Shown here: positions 8,256-15,681 of the stretch, in pieces
Position numbering within the stretch: the stretch's first letter is position 1
Layout of the letters: the number at the start of each line of letters is the position of its first letter
Program-made: the position numbers and the translations under genes
The notes under the pieces: model-generated
Told to the model about the DNA's origin: nothing
Database searches by the model: none
What the model saw: only the letters and a program-made list of their open reading frames with translations
Assembly (NCBI GenBank): GCA_946007485.1
Contig: CAMGAM010000009.1
Span: 1 to 18,709, forward strand
Length of the DNA stretch: 18,709 nucleotides
Source: an uncultured Mycoplasmatota bacterium
Lineage (GTDB): Bacteria > Bacillota_I > Bacilli_A > RF39 > UBA660
Reading direction: 5' to 3'

Positions 8256-8496
8256 ATTCTTTTACAAATAGTGGAAGAATAGCTTTAAGTTTATCTTCAC
8301 CAAGCACTTCATCCAAATAAACTTCTCCATCCTTATATGTTGCACTTACTATTTTATAATTATCTAAAATATCAGTTCCATCTTCATTTACTTGTGCAAT
8401 ATAATAATATTCTTTCTCATCTTTTTCTACTTTATCAACAATCAAATACTCTTCATTATTACCCAAAGTAATTATTTTATTTATCTCTAATTTCAT
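8254..8496 (-). CDS. Small acidic protein, DUF1292-like
   Basis: An 80-residue protein with no signal peptide or membrane segment. It reads as alternating beta strands: ITLGNNEEYLIVDKVEKDEKEYYYIAQV, an NEDGTDILDNYKIVSAT turn, then DGEVYLDEV and a short acidic helix ending FVKE. This resembles the DUF1292/YrzB family of small Firmicute proteins (an 'edg.eyevl..v..ddkeYvyl' pattern), whose function is unknown. The match is by eye and moderate. The stop codon of the upstream coiled-coil gene overlaps this gene's ribosome binding site (TAAGGAG), so translation is probably coupled. It is the last gene of a three-gene unit. Confidence 0.75.
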   Translation of the reverse strand: MKLEINKIITLGNNEEYLIVDKVEKDEKEYYYIAQVNEDGTDILDNYKIVSATYKDGEVYLDEVLGEDKLKAILPLFVKE

Positions 8497-8505
8497 ATTT
8501 TCTCC

Positions 8506-10287
8506 TTACGCTACTAATTTTAATTTTTTTATCTGTTCATCCAAAGATTCAGTTTCTTCAGAATTATTATCATCTTTAGTTTCCGTTTTCCAAAAAACAT
8601 CTGGCATTCTCATATCATCTATTTCATTAACAACTGCTTCTTCTTTTTTTACCTCACTTAACTGATATGAACTTGTTGTATCTAATTGAGGAAAAATCTC
8701 TTCCTTAGTATCCCCTACTTTATCATCAAAAAATATAATATTTTCAAAAGGACTATCTCCATTATCATGAAATAAATTACTATCTTCTTGCTCTTTTTCT
8801 ATTTCCATACTACCAGCACTATCATCAGCTAAATGTTCAGTTCCACCTATATTATCAAATTCAAACATTGGCTCATCAGATTCAATATCAAACAAATCAC
8901 TATCATCAAATATCAAAGCATTATCATTATCTAATAAATTTGAATCATCATTTTCTACAACTAATTCTGGATTATAAGTACTAGTTTTATCACTCTTAGT
9001 ATCATTACTAATCATTTGATATACCCTACTAATTACTCCATCTGTCTTTTCATGAACTCTATCAATTTTAAATTCACTACTAATATCTCTTACATTGGCT
9101 ACTTGATTATCTAAATAAACTTTAATTTGTTTAATTAAATCATCATCTAATTCTACACTAATATCTGATAAAGAAGTTGTATCCTTAATAAATGAAATAT
9201 CCGAAGAATTAAGTTCTGTCAAAAAACTATTATTCTTACTTGTCATTTCATCCAATCTATTACTAACTTCATTAATTAACTTTCTTACTCTAGAAATTTC
9301 TCTTGCATTATCTCTTAAATTAGTCTTAATATAATTTAATTGCTCATCTATCTTAATTCTACCAAATGGATCAACAGCATACCTTTTACCAAGAATATTT
9401 AAATACTCATTTCTTTTTTTAATTAAATCTCTTAACTGTTCCCTTTTCTCAACTATCTTATCATAAGTATTTTCATAATGACTAATTAATCTAACTATTT
9501 TTATTAAAGCCAATCTATAATTTGCCTTAACCGTATCAATTCTAGTAACATCTCGTGTCTCTCTATTTTCTTTTGTAGGCATTTTATCATAACATATATC
9601 TACTGCTTTAAGAACTTCTTTCTGTTCCATCTCTGCACTTAATACCTGTTTGAAAGTTTGTTCTAATAATTCACAATCTTCTAACAATTTTCCAAAATCA
9701 AAATCAATATCAGAATATTCCATCTTAACACTAGTATATTTCATTGATGAATCGATAATTCTTCCTTCAGCATCTAAAAACATTCTCTTTAGTTCTTCTT
9801 CAAGATACTGATATCTTTTACTATTTTCTTTTTCTTCTTTATTTAAAGAAATTAATTTATCATTATATTCATCTAACTTTTTCTTACTATCAGCAATATT
9901 TTTATTATTTATTAAATATCCACTAATTAAATTTCTTCTCTCTCTAATTTCATCAATATATATACTACCTAAATCAGATAATTTAAAATCATCATCTAAT
10001 CCATAAGTACTATATATACTTCTGAATCTACACTGCATTTCATTTAATTGTCCATAACCATTTTCAAGTTCATCTAAATATTCAAGTTCTTCTTGCAAAG
10101 ATTGATTATTACTATTGTTATTAATTTTTTCAATAAAGTCATTATATTTACTTGTATCTATTTTTATAGCTAATTCTTTATAAGTATCTATTGTCTCTTT
10201 AAACTTAATATCATCACTAGACAATTTACTCAAAAGGCTCTCATTCATTTTAAGTAATTTATAATCGTTGTCATTAATATCTACCAT
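8506..10287 (-). CDS. Cytoplasmic coiled-coil protein with long acidic tail, function unknown
   Basis: I do not recognise this 593-residue protein. Residues 1 to about 405 are almost entirely charged helix with heptad-like spacing (for example YENTYDKIVEKREQLRDLI and MEQKEVLKAVDICYDKM), with no signal peptide or membrane segment. Residues from about 405 to the end are rich in Asp, Glu, Ser and Asn, probably disordered, with scattered Leu-Phe/Phe motifs (DSDLFD near 455, DSNLFHD near 505) and a patch MPDVFWKTE near the end. It follows its neighbour by 26 bases. The ATG has a full-length ribosome binding site (GGAGGTGAT). A region around NTYD-[KE]-[IL]-x-x-[KR]-R is also found in the upstream protein, so the two may be distant paralogs. 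A scaffold or cytoskeleton-like role is only a guess. Confidence 0.85.
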   Translation of the reverse strand: MVDINDNDYKLLKMNESLLSKLSSDDIKFKETIDTYKELAIKIDTSKYNDFIEKINNNSNNQSLQEELEYLDELENGYGQLNEMQCRFRSIYSTYGLDDDFKLSDLGSIYIDEIRERRNLISGYLINNKNIADSKKKLDEYNDKLISLNKEEKENSKRYQYLEEELKRMFLDAEGRIIDSSMKYTSVKMEYSDIDFDFGKLLEDCELLEQTFKQVLSAEMEQKEVLKAVDICYDKMPTKENRETRDVTRIDTVKANYRLALIKIVRLISHYENTYDKIVEKREQLRDLIKKRNEYLNILGKRYAVDPFGRIKIDEQLNYIKTNLRDNAREISRVRKLINEVSNRLDEMTSKNNSFLTELNSSDISFIKDTTSLSDISVELDDDLIKQIKVYLDNQVANVRDISSEFKIDRVHEKTDGVISRVYQMISNDTKSDKTSTYNPELVVENDDSNLLDNDNALIFDDSDLFDIESDEPMFEFDNIGGTEHLADDSAGSMEIEKEQEDSNLFHDNGDSPFENIIFFDDKVGDTKEEIFPQLDTTSSYQLSEVKKEEAVVNEIDDMRMPDVFWKTETKDDNNSEETESLDEQIKKLKLVA

Positions 10288-10313
10288 ATAATCACCTCCA
10301 AGAAGTTATTTAT

Positions 10314-11990
10314 CTACATTGGAATACTTGGAAATACATCATCACTACCAAAGAAACTACTTGATTCACTCACACTATTTTCATCAAAATTCTTCATATA
10401 CTCATCAATTGACATATCTGGAAATTTATTTTCTTTTATTTCTTCCTTTTCATCCAATAATCTATTATTAAATAATTTATCACTATCTATTTTTTTCTTA
10501 TTATCATTACTATTAAATTCATCAAATAACTCTTTCTCTATATCTGACTTATTTTTAAACAATGTATCATTATCCATTGTTTCTTCTTTTCTACCCCTAA
10601 CAACCTCTAAATCATTATCATCTTCTTCTATTTTATTATCAAATAACATTTTATTTCTATCCATACGCAATTCTAATTTATCAGATTCTTCATTAATTGA
10701 AGTATCCTCATTTATATTATCTTTAATTGATTCAAAACTATAATTTTTCTCTTTTTTCTTAGTAGATAATACTGAATTTTGTTGTTGTTCTAAAAGTTGT
10801 TTAGTTCTCTTCTCAATCTCTTTCTTTCTAGCTTCCTCAATTACTTTCTGTCTTTTTAATATTTCTTCCTGTCGCTTCTTTTCTAACTCTATTTTTCTCT
10901 TTTTTTCTTCTTCTAAAGCTTTTCTTTTTTCTTCAAGAATCTTTTCCTGTCTTTTCTTTTCATTCTCAATTAATACTTTCAACACACTTTGAAATTCTTC
11001 ACTGTTATTTTCCTCATCAATTTCTGATAATACTTCCAACTTTCTTTCTTTTTCAAGTGTTAAATCATTAAATGTATTAATATCCTGTTGTTCCATAAGT
11101 ATTGTATTATATTGTTTAGAAACTGTATCAATAATCATATTAATAAAATCTTCATTCTTAATATACTTAAGCAATTCATTAACTTCTTTACGTTTCTTAA
11201 GAAGTTCATCATAAGTATTTACTTCTCTATTAAATATTTCCATAAGTCTAAGCAAACTTAATCTATCTTTATATTTTATATAATCTTGTTTTACATCCTG
11301 AAGCATTGTCTGACAATCATTAAGTACATTCATAGGCGAAGTCTTTGCTGTTTCTAAATTAAGTTCTGCTAAAGTTAATGATTTCTCTGTTTCATAATAA
11401 GCGAACTCTATTTCATCTTTTAATTCTAATAAATCATATAATCCATTCTTCTCAAATGCATCAGTTAATAAAGATTTAAACTGACTTTCTAATTCTATAT
11501 TTAATCCTTTATTAATATCAATTTTTTCGCTTGCTAAAGATATCTTACTAGATAAAGACTTAACTTCATTTTCTAATTCTTCTTTTAATTTAACATTTTT
11601 ACTATACTTATCAATTATCTTAACTCTATTCTCTAAAGTATCTAAAGTATTAGCACCAAGTACATCACTAACATCAAGTGTCTCACCAGTCAATTGGTAA
11701 TGGTCATTGCATCTTTTCTCAACATATGTTAATCTCTGATTTATCAAATCAATAAGCATTGATACTCTCTTTTTTTCTTCATCCAACAAACTACATTCCT
11801 TATTTGCTAAAGTATAATATTCTTCTTCATAACTCTCATTTGTCATTTCAATTATTTTATACTCTAACTTAGTAAGTTGTTTAATAATCATTTCACGTTC
11901 TTCTTTATTTCTTACCAATTTCAAACTATTTGAAAACATTTCATACTGTCTTAAATATTGGACTACATTGCTATTATTATAACTTACCAT
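10314..11990 (-). CDS. Cytoplasmic coiled-coil protein with Glu/Lys-rich helix and acidic tail, function unknown
   Basis: First gene of the operon, 558 residues from the chosen ATG; not recognised. The frame can also open at a TTG ending at 11996, but AGAGGTGG sits six bases before the ATG at 11990 and only three before the TTG, so I prefer the ATG. Residues 1 to ~330 are helical with heptad character and no membrane segment. Residues ~335-410 form a highly charged Glu/Lys/Arg helix (LEEEKKRKIELEKKRQEEIL), typical of long single helices or coiled coils. Residues ~410-558 are an acidic, Asn/Ser-rich, probably disordered tail with repeated motifs MLFDN, TLFKN and KLFNN (about 446-507) and an ending DDVFPSIPM. 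The segment NTYDELLKKRKEVNELL matches a segment of the next protein. A consensus promoter lies 35 bases upstream. Confidence 0.85.
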   Translation of the reverse strand: MVSYNNSNVVQYLRQYEMFSNSLKLVRNKEEREMIIKQLTKLEYKIIEMTNESYEEEYYTLANKECSLLDEEKKRVSMLIDLINQRLTYVEKRCNDHYQLTGETLDVSDVLGANTLDTLENRVKIIDKYSKNVKLKEELENEVKSLSSKISLASEKIDINKGLNIELESQFKSLLTDAFEKNGLYDLLELKDEIEFAYYETEKSLTLAELNLETAKTSPMNVLNDCQTMLQDVKQDYIKYKDRLSLLRLMEIFNREVNTYDELLKKRKEVNELLKYIKNEDFINMIIDTVSKQYNTILMEQQDINTFNDLTLEKERKLEVLSEIDEENNSEEFQSVLKVLIENEKKRQEKILEEKRKALEEEKKRKIELEKKRQEEILKRQKVIEEARKKEIEKRTKQLLEQQQNSVLSTKKKEKNYSFESIKDNINEDTSINEESDKLELRMDRNKMLFDNKIEEDDNDLEVVRGRKEETMDNDTLFKNKSDIEKELFDEFNSNDNKKKIDSDKLFNNRLLDEKEEIKENKFPDMSIDEYMKNFDENSVSESSSFFGSDDVFPSIPM

Positions 11991-12024
11991 TGCCAACCAC
12001 CTCTTATTTTAATCATACAATTTA

Positions 12025-12053
12025 ATTATATAAAGATTTTCTTTTTTTGTCAA
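12025..12053 (-). promoter_or_regulatory. Consensus promoter of the coiled-coil operon
   Basis: Minus-strand TTGACA (12048-12053), 17 bases, TATAAT (12025-12030): perfect sigma-A consensus at optimal spacing, as strong on paper as the ribosomal-protein promoter. This suggests high constitutive expression of the unknown operon. Confidence 0.85.
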
Positions 12054-12156
12054 TTGTTTCCACTATATTATAAATGTAAAATATTTAATTTTTTTAACTA
12101 TTTTCCTATTTTTTAAAGAAATGTCATATTTTTTTCATCTTTTTTTCAGAAAAAGG

Positions 12157-12185
12157 TTGATATTTTATTTTTTTTATTATATAAT
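12157..12185 (+). promoter_or_regulatory. Promoter of the tRNA operon
   Basis: Plus-strand TTGATA (12157-12162), 17 bases, TATAAT (12180-12185). Predicted start near 12192, about 30 bases before the first tRNA. It is divergent from the coiled-coil promoter; the ~100 bases between the two are A/T runs with no further feature I can support. Confidence 0.8.
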
Positions 12186-12221
12186 GAACTAGTCAACACG
12201 AATTAGTGGGACTAAAATAAT

Positions 12222-12310
12222 GCCTGAGTGGCGGAATAGGTAGACGCACAGGACTTAAAATCCTGCGAGATTTAACCCTCGTGTCGGTTCAAGTCCGACC
12301 TTAGGCACCA
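12222..12310 (+). tRNA. tRNA-Leu (anticodon UAA)
   Basis: Class II tRNA with a long variable arm. Acceptor GCCTGAG pairs with CTTAGGC (one G-T), discriminator A, encoded CCA. Anticodon stem CAGGA/TCCTG with loop CTTAAAA puts TAA at 12256-12258. T-loop GGTTCAAGTCC is canonical. First gene of the operon. Confidence 0.97.
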
Positions 12311-12316
12311 TTTTAT

Positions 12317-12409
12317 GGAGGAATACCCAAGTCCGGTTGAAGGGATCGGTCTTGAAAACCGAGAGGTCGTGAAAGCGGCGCAGGGGTTCGAATCCCTTTT
12401 CCTCCGCCA
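12317..12409 (+). tRNA. tRNA-Ser (anticodon UGA)
   Basis: Class II tRNA with a long variable arm. Acceptor GGAGGAA/TTCCTCC, discriminator G, encoded CCA. Anticodon stem TCGGT/ACCGA with loop CTTGAAA puts TGA at 12353-12355, which reads UCN serine codons. It lies 6 bases after tRNA-Leu. Confidence 0.97.
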
Positions 12410-12418
12410 TTTATTTAT

Positions 12419-12495
12419 CGCGGGATGGAGCAGTCTGGTAGCTCGCTGGGCTCATAACCCAGAGGTCGTTGGTTCAAATCCAGCTCCCGCAACCA
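12419..12495 (+). tRNA. Initiator tRNA-fMet (anticodon CAU)
   Basis: Acceptor CGCGGGA faces TCCCGCA, leaving a C1-A72 mismatch, the hallmark of bacterial initiator tRNA that permits formylation and blocks elongation use. The anticodon stem CTGGG/CCCAG has the three consecutive G-C pairs of initiators. Anticodon CAT is at 12453-12455; discriminator A and CCA are encoded. Confidence 0.97.
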
Positions 12496-12496
12496 T

Positions 12497-12573
12497 GGTT
12501 CCGTGGTGTAGTGGTCTATCACGTCTGCCTGTCACGCAGAAGATCGCGGGTTCAAATCCCGTCGGAACCGCCA
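12497..12573 (+). tRNA. tRNA-Asp (anticodon GUC)
   Basis: Acceptor GGTTCCG/CGGAACC, discriminator G (the AspRS identity base), encoded CCA. Anticodon stem TCTGC/GCAGA with loop CTGTCAC puts GTC at 12531-12533. It starts one base after the previous tRNA, so processing must separate them precisely. Confidence 0.97.
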
Positions 12574-12584
12574 TTTATTTTTTT

Positions 12585-12660
<76 letters not shown>

Positions 12661-12700
12661 TTATGATATTAGAACTTTTAAAGTTTCGAAAAATAGATTA

Positions 12701-12724
12701 CTAACAGAAATGTTAGTTTTTTTA
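12701..12724 (+). terminator. Intrinsic terminator of the tRNA operon
   Basis: Stem CTAACA/TGTTAG (12701-12706 with 12711-12716) capped by a GAAA tetraloop, followed by TTTTTTTATTT. Confidence 0.85.
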
Positions 12725-12801
12725 TTTAATCGTTTTATAGGCAATCCATTATATCTAATTTCAAATAGTTAAAATATACTATTAATGGAAGGAGTGATAC
12801 T

Positions 12802-12975
12802 ATGTACGGATATGGATATCCCGGATATGGCTACGGTTATGGATGTGGATACGGATATGGTTATGGTAACAGTGGCTGGATATGGGCAGTTCTAATTGTT
12901 CTAATCATCCTTTTCTTAGTATTCTGTGGATCAAACAATAACCAAAGACCTCACCATTGTTGCCATAATAACTAA
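12802..12975 (+). CDS. 57-residue Gly/Tyr-rich single-pass membrane peptide
   Basis: A short open frame with a clear ribosome binding site (GGAAGGAG, 7-8 bases before the ATG). Three parts are visible: residues 2-25, an almost perfect Gly-Tyr alternation (YGYGYPGYGYGYGCGYGYGYG); residues 26-43, a hydrophobic transmembrane helix (WIWAVLIVLIILFLVFCG); and a polar tail rich in Asn, His and Cys (QRPHHCCHNN). The layout resembles small YjcZ-type Gly-rich membrane peptides of Bacilli, but I cannot assign it to that family firmly. It has four Cys, two of them adjacent beside two His, which could bind metal. It follows the tRNA terminator and ends before a bidirectional terminator, so it is probably its own transcript; I found no clear promoter. 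Confidence 0.75.
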   Translation: MYGYGYPGYGYGYGCGYGYGYGNSGWIWAVLIVLIILFLVFCGSNNNQRPHHCCHNN

Positions 12976-13004
12976 TTATAGCTATATCATCACCATAAAC
13001 AAAT

Positions 13005-13035
13005 AATGGCTTAGCATTTTTTTTGCTAAGCCATT
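13005..13035. terminator. Bidirectional terminator between the Gly/Tyr peptide and recO
   Basis: Perfect 11-bp stem AATGGCTTAGC/GCTAAGCCATT (13005-13015 with 13025-13035) and a nine-base loop containing eight T. It lies seven bases past the recO stop on the minus strand and about 30 bases past the small plus-strand gene. T-rich sequence follows on both strands, more so on the minus strand. Confidence 0.75.
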
Positions 13036-13042
13036 TACTTTA

Positions 13043-13780
13043 TCAAGAAGATATTTTTTCTAAATTCTTTATAAAATCCCTACTCTTCAAATATATTCCT
13101 GAATATCTATCATAATAATCATATATAAACTGTGATAACTCATTCTTAATCTTATCAGATATATCTAACTTCGTAATCTTAGATATATCTACATAATAAA
13201 ACATTCTAAGAAGTTTAATTGTCTTTATATTAACAATTACTTCCCCTCTCGCACAGTCCTTACACAAATATCCACCCTTATAGCTAGAAATTGTTACAAT
13301 ATCATGTTTACTTCCACAATTAACACATTCATCCACTACCGGTCTAATTCCTAAAAAATCTAACATCTTAAGTTCAAATATATTAGCTATTACTTTGTAA
13401 TCATACCCTTCATCTATCTTCTTTAAACTAGCAATAAGTAATTCATATATTTGTTTATCATTATCATGCTTATATACCCTATCAGCTAATTCTAATAAAT
13501 AAAGAGCATAACTCATTAAACTAATATCTCTCTTAATATTCTTAAACTTATCAATAACATCAACTTCTAATAAAGTAGATAATCCCTTACTATTGTATTT
13601 AACATGAAAATATCCATAAGTAAGTTTTGATGAAACTGAAGAAAGATTATTATTAACTTTTTTTGTTCCTTTAGCAATAATTCCAATAACTCCATATTGT
13701 GGACTAAGAACATTTATAATCTTACTACTCTCTTTATAATCTACTTCCGATACAACTATACCTTCAACCTTCTCAATCAT
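13043..13780 (-). CDS. recO: DNA repair protein RecO
   Basis: RecO works with RecR and RecF to load RecA on SSB-coated single-stranded DNA. The 245-residue length is typical. The N-terminal OB-fold domain (about 1-80) opens with EGIVVSEVDYKESSKIINVLSPQYG, the usual RecO start; a helical middle domain follows; a four-cysteine zinc site C152-x2-C155 and C173-x2-C176 is intact, as in Gram-positive RecO. The start is one base after the yqzL-like stop, so translation is probably coupled; its own ribosome binding site is weak (AAGAGAAA). Last gene of the operon, followed by a strong hairpin. The stop is TGA. Confidence 0.96.
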   Translation of the reverse strand: MIEKVEGIVVSEVDYKESSKIINVLSPQYGVIGIIAKGTKKVNNNLSSVSSKLTYGYFHVKYNSKGLSTLLEVDVIDKFKNIKRDISLMSYALYLLELADRVYKHDNDKQIYELLIASLKKIDEGYDYKVIANIFELKMLDFLGIRPVVDECVNCGSKHDIVTISSYKGGYLCKDCARGEVIVNIKTIKLLRMFYYVDISKITKLDISDKIKNELSQFIYDYYDRYSGIYLKSRDFIKNLEKISS

Positions 13781-13781
13781 C

Positions 13782-13874
13782 TTATTTCTCTTTTCTAGAT
13801 AGTTCTACATACTTTAAATAATCTTCAATTTTTCCTGTTTCCATAAATTTATTCCAATATTCTTTACTTGTCAT
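13782..13874 (-). CDS. yqzL: YqzL-like 30-residue peptide
   Basis: A very short frame between era and recO, reading MTSKEYWNKFMETGKIEDYL then KYVELSRKEK. It has the YqzL pattern W-x2-F-x2-TG-x-I-x2-Y-L-x-Y-x-E, and YqzL of Bacillus subtilis lies at this same place between era and recO. It is shorter than the usual ~47 residues. The ATG has GGGTGA five bases upstream, and the TAA stop is one base from the recO start. The function of YqzL is not established to my knowledge. A hairpin TCACC/GGTGA overlaps its ribosome binding site. Pattern and synteny together make this more than chance. Confidence 0.8.
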   Translation of the reverse strand: MTSKEYWNKFMETGKIEDYLKYVELSRKEK

Positions 13875-13924
13875 TTTCTTCACCCACTATTATTATGGTG
13901 ATTATTTTCTATTTTGAAACATTA

Positions 13925-14818
13925 TTATTCATCAAAATTAAATTCTTTATATAATGTATCATTTAAAAACTTTTCTCGATCTCTCCATTTAGGAATAACT
14001 TTTACAAATAATTCTAAATATACTTTTTTATTAAGTAATGGTTCAATCTCCATTCTTGCTCTTGTCCCAATTTCTTTAATCATTGTTCCATTCTTTCCTA
14101 CTAAAATTCTTTTTAAATTTTCTCTATCAACAATAATCGTTGCCTTAATATTGACGCTATCTCTTCCATATTCCATTGAATCAGTAATAACACTAACACT
14201 ATGTGGAACTTCTTCAAAAGTTAATTCTAATATCTTTTCTCTAATAAGTTCCGAAACAATAAAATTAATTGGTTTATCTGTATACATATCATCGTCATAA
14301 TATTTTATATTATCAGTAAGTTTACTTTTTAAAACATTTATTAACCTATCAATATTATCCATCTTTTTAGCAGATACTGGTACTATCTCATCAAAATTAT
14401 ATAAATCTTTATATTGCTCTATCTTTTTAAGAATTTCTTCTTTTGGTAATTTATCTATCTTATTAATAACTAATATTACCGGCACATTACAATTCTTTAA
14501 AACATCAATAACAAACATATCTCCTTTACCAAGAGGTTCTGTAATATCTACCAAAAACAAAATAACATCGACATCTGTTAAAGAATAATATGCTTGTTTA
14601 TTAAGCATTTTTCCTAACTTATTTTTTGGTTTATGAATACCTGGCGTATCTACAAAAACCATCTGACTATCTTCATCAGTTCTAATACCTTGAATAATAT
14701 TTCTAGTAGTCTGTGGCTTATCTGAAGTAATTGCCACTTTTCTTCCTATAATTGCATTTAATAAAGTACTCTTTCCAACATTAGGTCTACCAACCAACCC
14801 AATAAAACCACTCTTCAT
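13925..14818 (-). CDS. era: GTPase Era
   Basis: Era is an essential GTPase that binds the 3' end of 16S rRNA and acts in 30S maturation. All GTPase motifs are present in the 297-residue product: G1 GRPNVGKST (10-18), the switch I region with TTRN (37-40), G3 DTPG (57-60), G4 NKID (119-122) and G5 SAK (149-151). A C-terminal KH domain follows with the GKNG loop at 241-244. Length and order match the family. GGAGGG precedes the ATG by seven bases. It lies 17 bases after cdd, and its functional partner ybeY is in the same operon. An internal plus-strand open frame is a shadow. Confidence 0.98.
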   Translation of the reverse strand: MKSGFIGLVGRPNVGKSTLLNAIIGRKVAITSDKPQTTRNIIQGIRTDEDSQMVFVDTPGIHKPKNKLGKMLNKQAYYSLTDVDVILFLVDITEPLGKGDMFVIDVLKNCNVPVILVINKIDKLPKEEILKKIEQYKDLYNFDEIVPVSAKKMDNIDRLINVLKSKLTDNIKYYDDDMYTDKPINFIVSELIREKILELTFEEVPHSVSVITDSMEYGRDSVNIKATIIVDRENLKRILVGKNGTMIKEIGTRARMEIEPLLNKKVYLELFVKVIPKWRDREKFLNDTLYKEFNFDE

Positions 14819-14835
14819 AACTTACCCTCCATATA

Positions 14836-15219
14836 TTATAAATCATCTTCATCAAATGGATAAGGACAACAATCAGATACCTTATATTCTTCCCTATTAC
14901 CATCTCTATCCATTAAAATAATTAATCCATCTTTATCCATAAATTCTACAATTACTTGACGGCACATAAAACAAGGCATTGACATTTTCTTACCACTAAC
15001 CATAATATAAATATTTTTAAAATCACCTTTTTTATATCCTAAAGCAATTGCTGTCGTTATGGCATTTCTCTCAGCACATATTGTAGCTCCATAAGAAGCA
15101 TTCTCAACATTTACCCCCGGAATAAATTTTCCATCTTTCATCTCTAACATCGCTGCTACTTTAAACTTTGAATAAGGAGCATATGCCCTATCTAATAACT
15201 TAATTAATTCTTCTTTCAC
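14836..15219 (-). CDS. cdd: Cytidine deaminase
   Basis: Zinc hydrolase converting cytidine and deoxycytidine to uridine and deoxyuridine in pyrimidine salvage. At 127 residues it is a homotetrameric-type enzyme. The active site is complete: C48-A-E50 (zinc ligand and catalytic Glu) and P-C83-x2-C86-R-Q (zinc ligands), plus the substrate segment NVENASYG (37-44). Unusually for this window it starts with GTG, preceded by AAGGGTGAT. It sits between ybeY and era as in many Firmicutes, but dgkA, often found here, is missing. Confidence 0.97.
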   Translation of the reverse strand: MKEELIKLLDRAYAPYSKFKVAAMLEMKDGKFIPGVNVENASYGATICAERNAITTAIALGYKKGDFKNIYIMVSGKKMSMPCFMCRQVIVEFMDKDGLIILMDRDGNREEYKVSDCCPYPFDEDDL

Positions 15220-15231
15220 TCTATCACCCTT

Positions 15232-15672
15232 TTATCTCTTAATATCATATCCATCTAACAACTTATTCTGAAGTGAAAACATCTCTTTTTCATCTTCACT
15301 TTCCATATGATCATATCCAAGCAAATGTAATATTCCATGTGTTGCTAAAAAGCATATTTCTCTCTCTCTTGAATGTCCATATTCCATAGCTTGTAGATAA
15401 CATCTATCTATTGATATATAAATATCTCCCAGTAATCTAAAATCATCATAAGAAATATCCATATTATCTTCTAAAGCAAAACTAATTACATCAGTTTCTT
15501 TATCTATTTTTCTATATTCTCTATTTATTTCACGTATTCTTTCATTATCAATAATAATTATATTAAATTCACATTTCTCAAGTTCCAATTCATTAACTAC
15601 ATATTTTATATAATTATTAAGCTTTTCTAATTCACATACTTCCCTATCTGTATCATTAATAATTTCAAACAT
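15232..15672 (-). CDS. ybeY: Endoribonuclease YbeY (rRNA maturation factor)
   Basis: YbeY is a zinc-dependent single-strand endoribonuclease involved in 16S rRNA 3'-end maturation and ribosome quality control. The 146-residue product has the diagnostic H-G-x-L-H-L-x-G-Y-D-H motif (THGILHLLGYDH) that supplies three zinc-binding histidines, followed by the usual acidic E-D-E helix. The upstream REINREYRKIDKETDVISF and LLGDIYIS segments are also family-typical. The ribosome binding site GGGAGG is four to five bases before the ATG. It is nine bases downstream of the VanZ-like gene and 12 bases before cdd. Confidence 0.97.
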   Translation of the reverse strand: MFEIINDTDREVCELEKLNNYIKYVVNELELEKCEFNIIIIDNERIREINREYRKIDKETDVISFALEDNMDISYDDFRLLGDIYISIDRCYLQAMEYGHSREREICFLATHGILHLLGYDHMESEDEKEMFSLQNKLLDGYDIKR

Positions 15673-15681
15673 ATATCCTCC

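Noticed and set aside
13914..14300. A 128-codon plus-strand frame inside era
   Set aside because: Antisense to a certain gene, with hydrophobic composition expected from the complement of AT-rich coding DNA and no ribosome binding site.
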